From Pedobacter sp. ISL-64 (GTDB lineage: Bacteria > Bacteroidota > Bacteroidia > Sphingobacteriales > Sphingobacteriaceae): a stretch of DNA of 64,000 bases. Of the stretch, positions 1 through 9,910 are shown one piece after another. Position 1 is the first letter of the stretch, and every line of letters begins with the position of its first letter. The position numbers and the translations under genes are program-made. The stretch spans positions 62,001-126,000 of the forward strand of contig NZ_JAGGPU010000018.1 of the NCBI RefSeq assembly GCF_018613605.1, in the 5' to 3' direction. The notes beneath the pieces are model-generated. The model was not told the origin of the DNA and did not search any database. It was given only the letters and a program-made list of their open reading frames with translations.

Positions 1-2429
1 GCTGCAACCTCTGCAGGAGTTTGAAATATCCCATCTACTTTATAGCCATAAAATTCTCCAATTGCACCACCTTGTATAGTGCGTGTTGCTAAGCCTCCAT
101 TAGAAAGCCCTGCGCCACCCGCATAAATAGGGTTTAGGCCCGTAACAACTGATAAAACTTTGTTGTTATTTAACCCAACGTTACCGCTAATAGAGTATGA
201 AAAGCCACTTTTAGTTTGATCTCTCCAAGTAGCCAAAAACTCAAAACCACGATTTTGTAAATCAGCCTGGTTGCCAATTTGTTTACCAGAAGAGGTACCA
301 ATAGAAGATAAGATAGGGATTTCGAAAATTGCTTGCTCTGTTTTTTTATTGTAAAAGCCAGTTTCTACATTTAATCTGTTATTTAAGAAACTTGCTTCAA
401 GGCCAATGTCAGTACCAGTAGTACGCTCCCAATTTAAGAACGATGGCACTAATGAACTAACGTTTGCGCCAGTGTAAGCAACGCCGTTAAATACCACAAC
501 ATAAGCGCCATCTTGTTTTACTACAAGCGTTGTTGGGTTTACAGGAACACCAGCATTACCCACTTTTCCCCATGATCCTTTTAGTTTTAAGCTATTGAAG
601 ATTTTCTGATCTTTCATAAAATCCTCATTGGAAATTACCCAACCAGCACCTACTGATGGGAAATAACCCCACAGGTCTCCTCCACCATAAAATTGCGATG
701 CTGCATCAGCACGTATCGTTGCATTTAAAAGATAACGGTCTTTGAATGAGTAATTTGCTCTACCAAAATAAGAAGAATAGGTTGTTAAGCTACCACCATC
801 AATTACTGATCTATCTGCAGCATTACCAAGTGCTAAATATAGATCGCCCTCGCTTGAGTAAGGAACATTAAGCGCTGATGAATTAATATAGTAATTTTTT
901 CTTCTCTGGGCAGTTTGACCTGCTAAAATTGTTAAGTTATGATCACCGAAAGTATTTTTATAAGTTAAGGTGTTTTCTAAGATCCAGTTTCTATCCTCGG
1001 TTCTTTTAATTTCTAATAAGCTTTTGTCGTTTCTTTGCCCCTGTGTAGCCTGATAAACCGGAGTGTACCCACGAACTTCAGCCTGACCAAAATCTCCGCC
1101 TATACTTGTTTTAAAAGTAAAGTGCTTAGCAAAATTTAACTCGGCATAAAAATTACCATTGTAACGGTAATTTTTAGACTTTTGATTAAAATAATCTAAG
1201 GTTACCTGAGGATTAAAATTATTTCCTCCACCTAAACTAAAATCATTCGCATCACCATAGGTACCATCAGCATAATAAACCGGAACTACTGGACCGGCTG
1301 CATATAACTGACGGAAAATAGAGCCGTTAACATCATCAGAGTTTGATGCTGTTGCTGAAATGGTATAACCAATTTTTAAAGGCTTTAATACCTGAATATC
1401 GTTAGAAAATTTAGCTGTATAACGCTTGTAGTTTTGTGTTTTAACAATCCCATCTTCTCCGGTATAACCTAAAGAAAAGTTATAAGTACTCTTTTCACTA
1501 CCACCGTTAATAGATACTTGATGATTGGTTTGTAACGCATTTCTGAATGCCTGGTTATACCAATTGGTACCCTCGCCAAAGCTTGATGGGTTTGCGAAAA
1601 GGTTAGGAGCGCCATTAATTGCAGATAACTCATTTATTATTGTAGCATACTCTGTTGCGTTAGCCATAGCCAATTGATTGGTAACTACTCGATAGCCAAC
1701 GGATCCGTTATAATTTATTACGGGATCACCTGATTTACCTTTTTTGGTCGTTATTAATACAACGCCGTTTGCCGCACGGATACCATAAATAGATTGAGAC
1801 GAGGCATCTTTTAGGATACTTAAGTTTTCAATGTCGCTTGGATTAAGGAAACTGACCTCATCATACCAAACACCATCTACCACATACAATACACCCGTAT
1901 TGCCATAAATAGAACCAGTACCGCGAATGGTAATTTTTGGAGAAGAACCCGGTGCACCGTTGTTGGTAATGCTAACCCCTGCAACTTTTCCCTGTAACGC
2001 ACTTACCGCGTTGGTAGAGGCCTGCTTTGCAATGTCTTCACCTTTAACGGTAGCTACTGATCCTGTAACATCAATTTTTCGCTGTGTACCATAACCCACA
2101 ACCACAACTTGCTCTAGTTGTTGTGTTGATGAAGCTAATGATACATTTAAAGTAGCTTGATTGTTTACAGCTTGCTCAAGTGCTGTATAGCCTACAAAGT
2201 TAAATACTAATGTGGCATTGGCCGGCGCGCTAATGGAGTAGTTGCCGTTCACATCTGTTTGCGTACCATTTTGTGTGCCCTTGATTAAGATAGTTACGCC
2301 TGGTAACGGAGTTTTATCACCCCCATCAACTACTTTACCTTTTACGGTAATGTTTTGCGCTAATGCTACGTTAATTGTTAGCAAACAAAATGCAGCGAGA
2401 ACAGAGATTCTTGTAAAGATTCTTTTCAT
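1..2429 (-). CDS. SusC/RagA-family TonB-linked outer membrane receptor, 3' end cut by window
   Basis: A TonB-dependent receptor that, with a SusD-type lipoprotein, would import glycans or peptides across the outer membrane. Read on the minus strand from ATG at 2429, it gives about 809 residues before the window edge; the family usually runs to about 1000, so part of the barrel is missing. In order I see a signal peptide (residues 1-24, ending VALAQ), a carboxypeptidase-regulatory-like domain (about 25-105, with the VDGGDKTPLPGVTILIKGT type motif), a TonB-box-like VVVVGYGTQ, a plug domain, and the SusC signature IYGIRAANGVVLITTKKG. The barrel follows. The expected SusD partner would lie outside the window. 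The regulator at 2795-5704 lies upstream in the same direction, a common arrangement for SusC loci. The substrate cannot be told from this. Confidence 0.93.
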   Translation of the reverse strand, partial: MKRIFTRISVLAAFCLLTINVALAQNITVKGKVVDGGDKTPLPGVTILIKGTQNGTQTDVNGNYSISAPANATLVFNFVGYTALEQAVNNQATLNVSLASSTQQLEQVVVVGYGTQRKIDVTGSVATVKGEDIAKQASTNAVSALQGKVAGVSITNNGAPGSSPKITIRGTGSIYGNTGVLYVVDGVWYDEVSFLNPSDIENLSILKDASSQSIYGIRAANGVVLITTKKGKSGDPVINYNGSVGYRVVTNQLAMANATEYATIINELSAINGAPNLFANPSSFGEGTNWYNQAFRNALQTNHQVSINGGSEKSTYNFSLGYTGEDGIVKTQNYKRYTAKFSNDIQVLKPLKIGYTISATASNSDDVNGSIFRQLYAAGPVVPVYYADGTYGDANDFSLGGGNNFNPQVTLDYFNQKSKNYRYNGNFYAELNFAKHFTFKTSIGGDFGQAEVRGYTPVYQATQGQRNDKSLLEIKRTEDRNWILENTLTYKNTFGDHNLTILAGQTAQRRKNYYINSSALNVPYSSEGDLYLALGNAADRSVIDGGSLTTYSSYFGRANYSFKDRYLLNATIRADAASQFYGGGDLWGYFPSVGAGWVISNEDFMKDQKIFNSLKLKGSWGKVGNAGVPVNPTTLVVKQDGAYVVVFNGVAYTGANVSSLVPSFLNWERTTGTDIGLEASFLNNRLNVETGFYNKKTEQAIFEIPILSSIGTSSGKQIGNQADLQNRGFEFLATWRDQTKSGFSYSISGNVGLNNNKVLSVVTGLNPIYAGGAGLSNGGLATRTIQGGAIGEFYGYKVDGIFQTPAEVA

Positions 2430-2794
2430 GCTTTATTATAAATTTAGTTTAATTGTTAGTTAAATGTGGGGTTGTTTTTGCTGATGTGCAAGTGTTTTTA
2501 CCTCTACATTAATACATCATCTGATACTGTGGGGTATCTCAATCAAATAAACCAAATGCCATTTTAGCCTAAAAATGCAGTTTTTTAGATTTTAACATCA
2601 CATTAATAAATACACAAGTGTACAAATAACACTAAGTGTTTTGTGGGGCCAAAAAGCTCGCTATGAGAGGTAATGATGTAGTGCCGATTGAGTAAGATAA
2701 CATGAAAAAGCCTCAAAAATCGTTTTTTGTGCAAACGTTCCCGAGGCTGGTTCGTGCAATTTTTGACCGCTCTAATTTGATTCTAGCTGCAAGA
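2430..2794. other. Intergenic region between regulator and susC-like gene
   Basis: These 365 bases should hold the susC-like promoter and leader. I see no TAnnTTTG element on the minus strand. There are two short inverted repeats that could be regulator sites: GATAC-N6-GTATC at 2523-2538 and the palindrome AACACTAAGTGTT at 2628-2640. A hairpin near 2709-2748 is listed separately. No coding frame looks real. Confidence 0.5.
2704..2748 (-). terminator. Possible terminator after the regulator gene
   Basis: On the minus strand AGCCTC (2743-2748) can pair with GAGGCT (2709-2714), followed by a short T run (2704-2708). The stem is only 6 bp and the loop is long (28 bases), so this is a weak call. 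It lies just past the stop of the 969-residue regulator. Confidence 0.4.
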
Positions 2795-5704
2795 TTAAAG
2801 TTCCATTAAAAACTCTGTCAGGTTTTTATCGTGCGGTACTTCGAGCTTTTTGCGTAAGCGATATCTTCTGATTTCTACACCCCTTAAACTAATGTTCAAC
2901 AGTGATGACATCTCTTTACTACTCATGTTCATCCTGAGGTAGGCGCAGAGTTTCAAATCATTCGGAACAAGATCGGGATGCTGTGCCTTTAATTTTTTAA
3001 AGAAACTTTCGTGTGCCTCATTAAAACTATTCTCAAATAAATGCCAATCTCGCTCATCATTCATTCCATCATTAATTACTTTCTGGATTTTGCGTGTTTG
3101 ATCATCTGAGAGTTTTTTTCCGTTCTCATCCTTTAATTTGGTGATCTCATCGCTCAGCTTTTGGAGCAGTTCGTTTTTATAAACAAGGGTCATGGCTGAG
3201 TTGGCCAGTTCTCTATTTTTCGAGGCGAGTTCTGCCTGTAATTTTTCGGTTTGCAGCTTGATGATCTGCTTTTCGTTGATCTCTGTTTCCTGTTTCAGGA
3301 TCTCTTCTTGCTCGGCCTGTAAGCGGTCGCTGATTTTTTGGCTATCCCGCTGTAGTTTTCTTTCGTAAATTTTCTTACCCAGAATCAACACTACCACAAA
3401 TAAAACAACATAACACAAAATGGCCCAATTATTTAGATACCATGGACGCAAAATAGTAAATGAATAAACGGTTTCCCTGCTTACTGAAGTATCATCGATT
3501 TTTGCCCTAACTTTAAAAATATAGTTGCCAGCACTTAAATTGGTAAAATCTTTTTGTGTGGCATAACTCCAATCAGACCAGGCCTTAGAATATCCTTCTA
3601 AATAAAACTGATATTTAACCTTAGCCTGTCGGTAATAGGGCAATGCATAAGAAATGCGGATATTGTTACGGCTGTTTTGGATCTCTGTTGCTTCCTCACC
3701 GTTTCCGGCTTCACTGATGAGCGAAAACTTATCGGTAATATCTTCTACACGCCTGATCAGTACGGCAGACAATTTTTGTTTCTGCAAACTCAGTTGAGCC
3801 GTAGGATTGTAGATTACAAACCCATCATCAACGCTGATCAGGTAAATGGAATTACTGATTCGGCTGATATTCTCATAATATTGCACCATCCTGCCATCTA
3901 AAATGCTGAATTGATTCGAATCTATTTCTACTTTACCAGGTTCGCTAAAGTTAACCAGTGCTGTTTTGCCGTGATTAATAAACCAATATTTTTTGCCACC
4001 GGCGCTAATAATTTTATTGGAGGATTCGAAAGAACCGAGTTCTTTATTGAGTGCTTCGTACTTGGTAAACTTATTGCTTAATTCATCATAGGTATAAAAA
4101 CCTGCATCAGAAGAAAAGACAATCTTGTTTTCTAAGTTAAATATATTGATGTTGTAATTTCCGGGCAGACCGTTCCTTTCATCAAAATATTTGGTGCTGG
4201 TTACACTCGTGTAGTTAGGGCTTAAGCTTAATTTATACAGCCCCTTATAAGCATGCGCTACCCAAATATCCCCCTTATTATCCTGTTCTACATATCTGGA
4301 AGGGGCATCAAATCCGGCAATTTTAGTAACAAACTTTAATCCTGATGCAGGAGATTCTGTAAAAAGCGAAAGCCCGGTATAAGTACCCTGAACAAGGAAA
4401 TTCGGGTTCGAATTTAGCTTTTTTATCGTCCAGCCACCAGATGATCTCGATAACCAATCGATTTTATCGCCGTTTACTTTAAATGTGCCGCTATTGTGTC
4501 CACAGATCAACTCATTATCAATAATGGTGAGTTCCCATACCTGCCCTTGCGAATTAGAGATTAACCGAAAATTAAATGGCAGTAGGTTATCTGGCGACCA
4601 CTCGCTATAAAATAAACCCTGATTGGTGCCAAGATAAATTTTATTATTAAAGATAATGCTGGAGTAAACAGTACCAAACTGACCTGTTTTATCAAAATAA
4701 AAATATAAGGGAGAGTTAAGTTCTATGCGGTCGATCCCATTGTCAAGACCCGTCCAAAGATTTTGTTCATTATCGGCGTATAAACTTAAAACAGTATTGT
4801 TCTGTAAACCGCTCGATTTATTGATCCGCTGCACGACTCTTCCATTCTCGTCAATAATGATCAGGCCATTAAGGATAGTGCCGTAAGCAAAATATTTACC
4901 CAATAAACTTACTCCATTGTTAAGTTGGTAGGTTTTAAGATAGCTATTTGCTGATGTGTTTAGCGGCGTAAAATCTTTTCCGTCATAGGTAAATAATCCA
5001 TTTTTACTGGTGCCGATAATGAGGCCACTGGTTTTGTAAGGAAGGATAGAAAGAATTCCTTCTTTGCCAAGTTTTTCACTATTTGGGATGTGGATCAATT
5101 TGTTGCCAATGAGCTCGAACAAACCTTTTTCCAGTACTTCAATTAAGTACCTTTTGTTCACCTTATAAAGAAACAGAAAGGATGATGGCGATTTTACAAC
5201 CTCGATTTTGTTGTTTTTATAGAGAAATATTTTCGAAAAGGATTGAAAGATTACCCTATCCTGATCTACATATATTTTCCAGACTTCATCATTGATTTTT
5301 ATTCCTTTTGGCAAAAGATTGGTAAGTGAGCTATAGGTTAACTTGTTGCTTTTAATCGACCAAAAGCCAAATTCACCAAAGCTACCGGTATAAATTCTTC
5401 CTTTATCATCTGTTGCGACCGATCTAACAATTTGCCTGTTGGGCATCTGATATTTCTGCCAGTAGCGGCCATCGAAAGTTAAAAGTCCTTCAGCATTGCC
5501 AAAGTACATTACACCATTTTTATCTTTTGCTATACTCCAGTTCTGGTTTCCTGACGAATAAACCGATTTTGGATAATTTTCTATATATGGAACGCCTATG
5601 CTTTTAATTTCTGATGCATGGGCATTTATTGCGAAGCAGGGTAATAATAATAATAATAGGAGCCGGAAATAGTTTAGCATAAAATGGTTAATAGGTAAAG
5701 CCAT
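2795..5704 (-). CDS. Membrane-anchored beta-propeller / Y_Y_Y / HTH transcriptional regulator
   Basis: A 969-residue one-piece sensor-regulator of a kind common in Bacteroidota. Visible parts are an N-terminal signal/anchor (residues 9-31, MLNYFRLLLLLLLPCF), a long stretch of propeller-type repeats (to about 690, blades such as DKGRIYTGSFGEFGF and ADNEQNLWTGLDNGIDRI), a triple-tyrosine domain with YQFYLEGYSKAWSDW, a membrane helix (about 760-777), a charged coiled coil (about 780-860) and a C-terminal LuxR/GerE-like helix-turn-helix (about 909-969, SSKEMSSLLNISLRGVEIRR). No kinase or receiver domain is present, so this is not a classical hybrid two-component system. It probably senses a periplasmic ligand and controls the susC-like gene downstream; that target is inferred from position. 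Met9 is an alternative start. Confidence 0.85.
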   Translation of the reverse strand: MALPINHFMLNYFRLLLLLLLPCFAINAHASEIKSIGVPYIENYPKSVYSSGNQNWSIAKDKNGVMYFGNAEGLLTFDGRYWQKYQMPNRQIVRSVATDDKGRIYTGSFGEFGFWSIKSNKLTYSSLTNLLPKGIKINDEVWKIYVDQDRVIFQSFSKIFLYKNNKIEVVKSPSSFLFLYKVNKRYLIEVLEKGLFELIGNKLIHIPNSEKLGKEGILSILPYKTSGLIIGTSKNGLFTYDGKDFTPLNTSANSYLKTYQLNNGVSLLGKYFAYGTILNGLIIIDENGRVVQRINKSSGLQNNTVLSLYADNEQNLWTGLDNGIDRIELNSPLYFYFDKTGQFGTVYSSIIFNNKIYLGTNQGLFYSEWSPDNLLPFNFRLISNSQGQVWELTIIDNELICGHNSGTFKVNGDKIDWLSRSSGGWTIKKLNSNPNFLVQGTYTGLSLFTESPASGLKFVTKIAGFDAPSRYVEQDNKGDIWVAHAYKGLYKLSLSPNYTSVTSTKYFDERNGLPGNYNINIFNLENKIVFSSDAGFYTYDELSNKFTKYEALNKELGSFESSNKIISAGGKKYWFINHGKTALVNFSEPGKVEIDSNQFSILDGRMVQYYENISRISNSIYLISVDDGFVIYNPTAQLSLQKQKLSAVLIRRVEDITDKFSLISEAGNGEEATEIQNSRNNIRISYALPYYRQAKVKYQFYLEGYSKAWSDWSYATQKDFTNLSAGNYIFKVRAKIDDTSVSRETVYSFTILRPWYLNNWAILCYVVLFVVVLILGKKIYERKLQRDSQKISDRLQAEQEEILKQETEINEKQIIKLQTEKLQAELASKNRELANSAMTLVYKNELLQKLSDEITKLKDENGKKLSDDQTRKIQKVINDGMNDERDWHLFENSFNEAHESFFKKLKAQHPDLVPNDLKLCAYLRMNMSSKEMSSLLNISLRGVEIRRYRLRKKLEVPHDKNLTEFLMEL

Positions 5705-6097
5705 TAATACACAAAGTAAATGAAAAATTGTTTAATAGTCGATCGTTAATGGCCTATAGTTCATGACTATTGGTTAAAGAGGAAGGCTTTTGATAAATGA
5801 TCAACAATCGCCCTATTAAAAGAGGACGTTGTTATGTAATATTATAATGGTTGATTGTCTTCAGCATTGGGGCGTTAAGAAACATTAAGCAGTTAAGTAA
5901 ATTAAGGATAGAATACCGGAACCTGCCAACTAGCCCTGATGGCAGTGGCACGAAGCCAATTCTTCATCGGCAAAGTAAAACGTACAGCAGGACCGGACCC
6001 TTGTTGTTTGCAATGACACTGTGCTCCAAAAAACTTATGATGTTATAATCCCCACAATTGGAACTCATCAATCAACTACGAACTATCAACCCGAAAC
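5705..6097. other. Intergenic region with degenerate dispersed repeat
   Basis: This 393-base gap between two minus-strand genes has no convincing gene. A 65-codon plus-strand frame (5851-6048) has no family resemblance and runs across a repeat-like segment (about 5930-6010), listed separately. Confidence 0.5.
5930..6010. repeat. Degenerate Bacteroidota dispersed intergenic repeat
   Basis: The segment has the halves CTAGCCCTGATGGCAGTGGC (5931-5950) and ACAGCAGGACCGGACCC. From memory these resemble a dispersed intergenic repeat of Bacteroidota that opens with AGCCCxGATxGxAGxGGCA and closes with an AGCGGGAxxG-type sequence. The middle here is atypical, so this would be a decayed or variant copy. 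The match is by recollection only. Confidence 0.4.
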
Positions 6098-7033
6098 CTA
6101 GCTTTTCACTGCTACCGGCTGCGGAACCTTTACATAATAGCCTGTACCATCGTAAGGGCGTTTCCGTGGATTGGTAGTGCACTCCACTGAGCAACAGCCC
6201 TGAAGCTGATCGCCGCATTCATCGCATTGGGTAATGTGCTCATTACATTCCGGATTGGCGCAGTTAATCATTTTAGGGGTAGTTTTACCACAGTTATAAC
6301 AAACTGAAACAATGGTAGGGTTTACCGCATTTACATCAACAGCAATGCGGTTGTCGAAAACATAACACTTACCTTCAAAATCCTTTCCACCGGCTTCTTT
6401 TCCATATTTAATAATGCCACCATGTAATTGGTAAACATCGTTAAAGCCATGGTGTAAAAGCAAGGCAGAAGCTTTTTCGCATTTAATACCTCCGGTACAA
6501 TAGGTTAATATTTTCTTGTCTTTATATTGGGCAAGTTGATTAATCTGTTCAGGGAAATCGCGGAAATTCTCGATATCGAGTGTTAATGCATTTTTAAATT
6601 TACCAAGATTGTGCTCATAATTGGAGCGGACATCCAGGATAATTACATCCTCATCATCTTTCATTTTCATGAAATCTACAGGCTCTAAATGTTTGCCTGT
6701 TTTTTCATTCGGATTAATAATCGAGGTGTCTCTTAAACCAGAATGAACAATTTCTGATTTATAACGACAATGCATCTTAAGGAATGAAGGCTCTTCAACG
6801 TTATCTATTTTAAATTCTGTTTTTGCAAACCTTTCATCGGCATGTATAGCTTTCATATAAGCGTCGCAAGCCCCAACCGTACCAGAAACAGTGCCGTTTA
6901 AACCTTCATCAGCAACGATAATACGGCCAACTAAACCTAATGATTTACAAAATTTAAGGTGATCGGCAGCAAATTGTTCTGCCTCTGCTATGTAACTATA
7001 GCAATAGTAAAGTAATGTCTGATATTTTTCCAT
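6098..7033 (-). CDS. trhO: tRNA uridine(34) hydroxylase, rhodanese-like (TrhO/YceA family)
   Basis: A 311-residue cytoplasmic protein whose family hydroxylates uridine 34 of tRNA, the first step toward 5-(carboxy)methoxyuridine. The N-terminal part has the family's acylphosphatase-like segment (VADEGLNGTVSG, about 40-52). The rhodanese domain (about 120-215) carries the loop YCTGGIKCEKAS with the expected catalytic Cys179 and a second Cys185. The C-terminus (about 240-290) has several CxxC/CxxxC pairs (CYNCGKT, CDECGDQ) that look metal-binding. Length and layout fit the family. A -7 element lies 40 bases upstream and the gene appears monocistronic. Confidence 0.92.
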   Translation of the reverse strand: MEKYQTLLYYCYSYIAEAEQFAADHLKFCKSLGLVGRIIVADEGLNGTVSGTVGACDAYMKAIHADERFAKTEFKIDNVEEPSFLKMHCRYKSEIVHSGLRDTSIINPNEKTGKHLEPVDFMKMKDDEDVIILDVRSNYEHNLGKFKNALTLDIENFRDFPEQINQLAQYKDKKILTYCTGGIKCEKASALLLHHGFNDVYQLHGGIIKYGKEAGGKDFEGKCYVFDNRIAVDVNAVNPTIVSVCYNCGKTTPKMINCANPECNEHITQCDECGDQLQGCCSVECTTNPRKRPYDGTGYYVKVPQPVAVKS

Positions 7034-7073
7034 AACGCTGTTGATACCGTTGCAAACGGCGTTTAAAGCGGGG

Positions 7074-7081
7074 CAAAGATA
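7074..7081 (-). promoter_or_regulatory. -7 element of trhO promoter
   Basis: The minus strand reads TATCTTTG, an exact match to Bacteroidota TAnnTTTG. The start codon is 40 bases downstream. No clear TTTG -33 box is visible. Confidence 0.6.
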
Positions 7082-7089
7082 GTGAAAAA

Positions 7090-7223
7090 AAGTAGAAGGT
7101 AGAAGGTAAGGTGGAAGGTTTTTAACTCCTGATTTCAGAATCTTCCCTTTTTAGGAAAACAGCCAAAATTGGCTGAGTATACCTTACGCCTTATACCCTA
7201 CGCCTTAAACCTTATTATAAGGT
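7090..7223. repeat. Low-complexity AAGGT/ACCTT phrase repeat
   Basis: The stretch is built from variations on GTAGAAGGTAAGGTGGAAGG, then TACCTTACGCCTTATACCC and CGCCTTAAACCTT. It ends in a near-palindrome ACCTTATTATAAGGT (7209-7223) that overlaps the stop codon of the DUF5686 gene. The same words occur upstream of panB (19614-19678). Confidence 0.55.
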
Positions 7224-9662
7224 GTAAGCTATTCTAAATCCTTGTGTTAATTTGCGGGCACCATCGTACGCGAAGCCATAACTGGCTCTTAACACCAAAC
7301 GTTGGATACCAAAATAAAATTCTTTATAATTTCGCTTTTCAGGAGAAGACAGATAACCACCTCCAATAAATTCTTCCAACTTAGCCTTACGTAATAACGG
7401 AACCTTATTCATGAAAAAGCCTGCGAAATTATGCTCTAAATGCGCTTCGAAATATTGTTGATTAGTACTGAACTGGTAAAAATCTAAATATTGAAACTTC
7501 CGCAAATTAGGAGGGAAGATGGTAGAGATGTTACCTGCGAAATGTTTAAAGTCAGGGTAATACATTTTATCATTATTAAGAAATTTGCCTACACCTGCTA
7601 AAAATGAAGTATAACCCCATAATCCCAATCCGATCCTATCCTGAGAAACCTCAAGTTTTACAAAATCATAATCAACATCACTGTTTAACACGCCTTTAAA
7701 CCCTTTTTTATACAATAAAGTCATCTTTGGGAATTTAGATTCGGTGTAAAACTTGCCATCCGGACGGGTAATGTATTTCTGTCCAATAGTATAAGTTAAG
7801 CTTGCAGTTGCACTAAACGAGTTGTAGGTTGGGAAAAGTGGTGTTTCTGTTGCCGGACTAAATGGATTGTTCGAAGTAAACTCCCTGTCCTTTGCATCAA
7901 TAAACTTGAATGTTGAGTTATTACTTAAATTTTTGTTTCTACTATAATCTACACTTACACTTCCCTGAAGGCCGCTTGCCAGTTCTCTGGTTGTATTAAT
8001 GTTAATAAAACTCTTCTCATAAAATTTCGAGAAGTTTTTTTCGTAAAGTAACGAGTTAATGGTATTGCCTAGTGCAGTCATTGAGCCCAGATTGTTTAGG
8101 TCAAAAATGCCATTTCCGAACGATGCACCTATACTGGCCCTTTTAAGCGGATTGTAATAGTAACTTCCGGTTAAACTTCCGGTAAGTTTTTGGTTGGCAA
8201 AACCATACCTCAGTTCGGGCCGGATAGAATAAGATCTTCTATTCTCGAAATCCTTTCTGTACGTAACCGCATATTTTACCGCAAAACCTTCTACAGTGTT
8301 GTAAAATATGGCTTTAAGTACCGGATCGAAAGACCAGTATTCCTTATCATAGCGATCGTTAACACTATATCCTCTTAACAGCAATTTGCCGATACCAAAC
8401 TTATTGTTGTCTTTTTCAAGTGAATCGAGATACTTTTTCGATTCCTTTAATTTAGCAATACTATCTTTTTTAACGTAATTAAGCTTTTCATCACCTGTTA
8501 AAGGAATCGGCCTATTGTTTGTCCAGTAGGTAGAGTCTTTTTTGTTCACCATTTCAGTTATTTTCAATATTTCGCCATTGAAAAAGTTTTTAGGAAACTT
8601 AGGGTCAACATTGTAATTGCTATAAATACCTACATAATAACCTGCAATTTTAAAGCCCAGTACGTTCCCTGCAAATTGAAAATTAATAGCGGTAGGCATA
8701 TAAATATCCTTAACCTTGGTAAACTGCTGACTGATGTTTAAGGTATCTATAAAATTGATCCCAGCGTTTTTGGTTAGGTAAACATCAGTATTATATATTC
8801 TCCAACTGTCATCAATAATATAGATGATCCCTCTAAATACTGGATCATTTTCACGGCGGGGAATAACCTGGATTTTGTGGATCAATTCTCCATTTTCTTT
8901 GGTTTCGCCAAGTAATTTGTATTTATAATAAAATAAGGCATTATCTGCAATTGGAGAGATGAAACCCCTCGCACTTAATTTGTTTTCAAGCAGATAATTA
9001 TCGTAAAAATTAATGATAAGATCAGATGCTTTGTTAAAACTAAAAGAATTGTTTCTTCCCGCAACTTTTGATGAAATCATCTCCTCATGAACATCATTAG
9101 GCCTTCTGAAATTGAACTTACTCTGTGATTCTGATAAATAAATGATGCCCTTTCTGTTCGTATCAAGCTCTAAAATTTTTTGAATATCCCGGCCAAAGAA
9201 CTTTTTAGGGGCACCTCTTAAACGTTGCACGCCTTTGATATAAACATCACAGCTAAATTCCTTAACTTCATTTAAATGTGTTTTTCTCTGATTAATGGCC
9301 TTGCGGATAATGGCATAAGCCGGATCTTCGGCATTTGCCCTGATGTTTACATTTTCTAAAGTATAACTTTCGGATGTTAGGGTTACGTTGAGCGAAATAT
9401 CGTCGGTAAGGTTGATGATATGTTCCTGCTGTTTGTAGCCCACAGCCCTAAAATTTAGTGTGTATTCTCCCGTTTTTAGCTTCATCGAATATCTCCCATC
9501 AACATTTGCAGATGTGCCGGTAGTGGTGTTTTTTAAATAAACCGATGCAAAAGGAACAGGCTGCCCGTTGGTATCTTTAACTATACCCGTGATGGTAAAT
9601 TGTTGAGCAAAAACAAAATTGGTGAGGCCACAAAAAAATAGGAGCGCGCAAATTCTTATCAT
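7215..9662 (-). CDS. DUF5686 / carboxypeptidase-regulatory-like outer membrane protein
   Basis: An 815-residue exported protein. It has a signal peptide (MIRICALLFFCGLTNFVFAQ), then a carboxypeptidase-regulatory-like beta-sandwich (about 22-108; VPFASVYLKNTTTGTSANV), then a large body typical of the DUF5686 family (AIIRKAINQRKTHLN, about 118-132). The C-terminal half has alternating aromatic/polar strands ending AYDGARKLTQGFRIAYTL, consistent with an outer membrane barrel. Function of the family is unknown to me. It is not a normal TonB receptor because no plug motif is visible. The stop codon overlaps a repeat phrase. Confidence 0.85.
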   Translation of the reverse strand: MIRICALLFFCGLTNFVFAQQFTITGIVKDTNGQPVPFASVYLKNTTTGTSANVDGRYSMKLKTGEYTLNFRAVGYKQQEHIINLTDDISLNVTLTSESYTLENVNIRANAEDPAYAIIRKAINQRKTHLNEVKEFSCDVYIKGVQRLRGAPKKFFGRDIQKILELDTNRKGIIYLSESQSKFNFRRPNDVHEEMISSKVAGRNNSFSFNKASDLIINFYDNYLLENKLSARGFISPIADNALFYYKYKLLGETKENGELIHKIQVIPRRENDPVFRGIIYIIDDSWRIYNTDVYLTKNAGINFIDTLNISQQFTKVKDIYMPTAINFQFAGNVLGFKIAGYYVGIYSNYNVDPKFPKNFFNGEILKITEMVNKKDSTYWTNNRPIPLTGDEKLNYVKKDSIAKLKESKKYLDSLEKDNNKFGIGKLLLRGYSVNDRYDKEYWSFDPVLKAIFYNTVEGFAVKYAVTYRKDFENRRSYSIRPELRYGFANQKLTGSLTGSYYYNPLKRASIGASFGNGIFDLNNLGSMTALGNTINSLLYEKNFSKFYEKSFININTTRELASGLQGSVSVDYSRNKNLSNNSTFKFIDAKDREFTSNNPFSPATETPLFPTYNSFSATASLTYTIGQKYITRPDGKFYTESKFPKMTLLYKKGFKGVLNSDVDYDFVKLEVSQDRIGLGLWGYTSFLAGVGKFLNNDKMYYPDFKHFAGNISTIFPPNLRKFQYLDFYQFSTNQQYFEAHLEHNFAGFFMNKVPLLRKAKLEEFIGGGYLSSPEKRNYKEFYFGIQRLVLRASYGFAYDGARKLTQGFRIAYTL

Positions 9663-9874
9663 AAATTAGATTAGTAAGCTATAAATATCGAATAACTTTT
9701 AAGACTATACATATAGGCATGTGTTAAAGTTTGTTAAGTTGAAAAAAAAATGGGATAATATTAATTTTTTTCAGAATAATATAAACCTAATCACCATTAG
9801 CCAACTAATCAAACGTTTGTCTCTAAAGTATGTTGTTAAAATTGCCTTTTTAGGTCTGTAAAGACTTTTTTTTA

Positions 9875-9882
9875 TAACTTTG
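9875..9882 (+). promoter_or_regulatory. -7 element of kbl promoter
   Basis: TAACTTTG matches the Bacteroidota consensus. The kbl start codon is 28 bases downstream. The palindrome CAAACGTTTG at 9810-9819 is further upstream and could be an operator, but the core word is too common here to claim one. Confidence 0.65.
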
Positions 9883-9910
9883 GGCGTAAAATTAACCATA
9901 TAAAAAGGCC

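Noticed and set aside
2242..2463. 73-residue plus-strand frame
   Set aside because: It is antisense to the N-terminal domain of the SusC-like receptor, whose own frame is clear.
5851..6048. 65-residue frame between the regulator and trhO
   Set aside because: It crosses a dispersed-repeat-like segment, has no family resemblance and no promoter.
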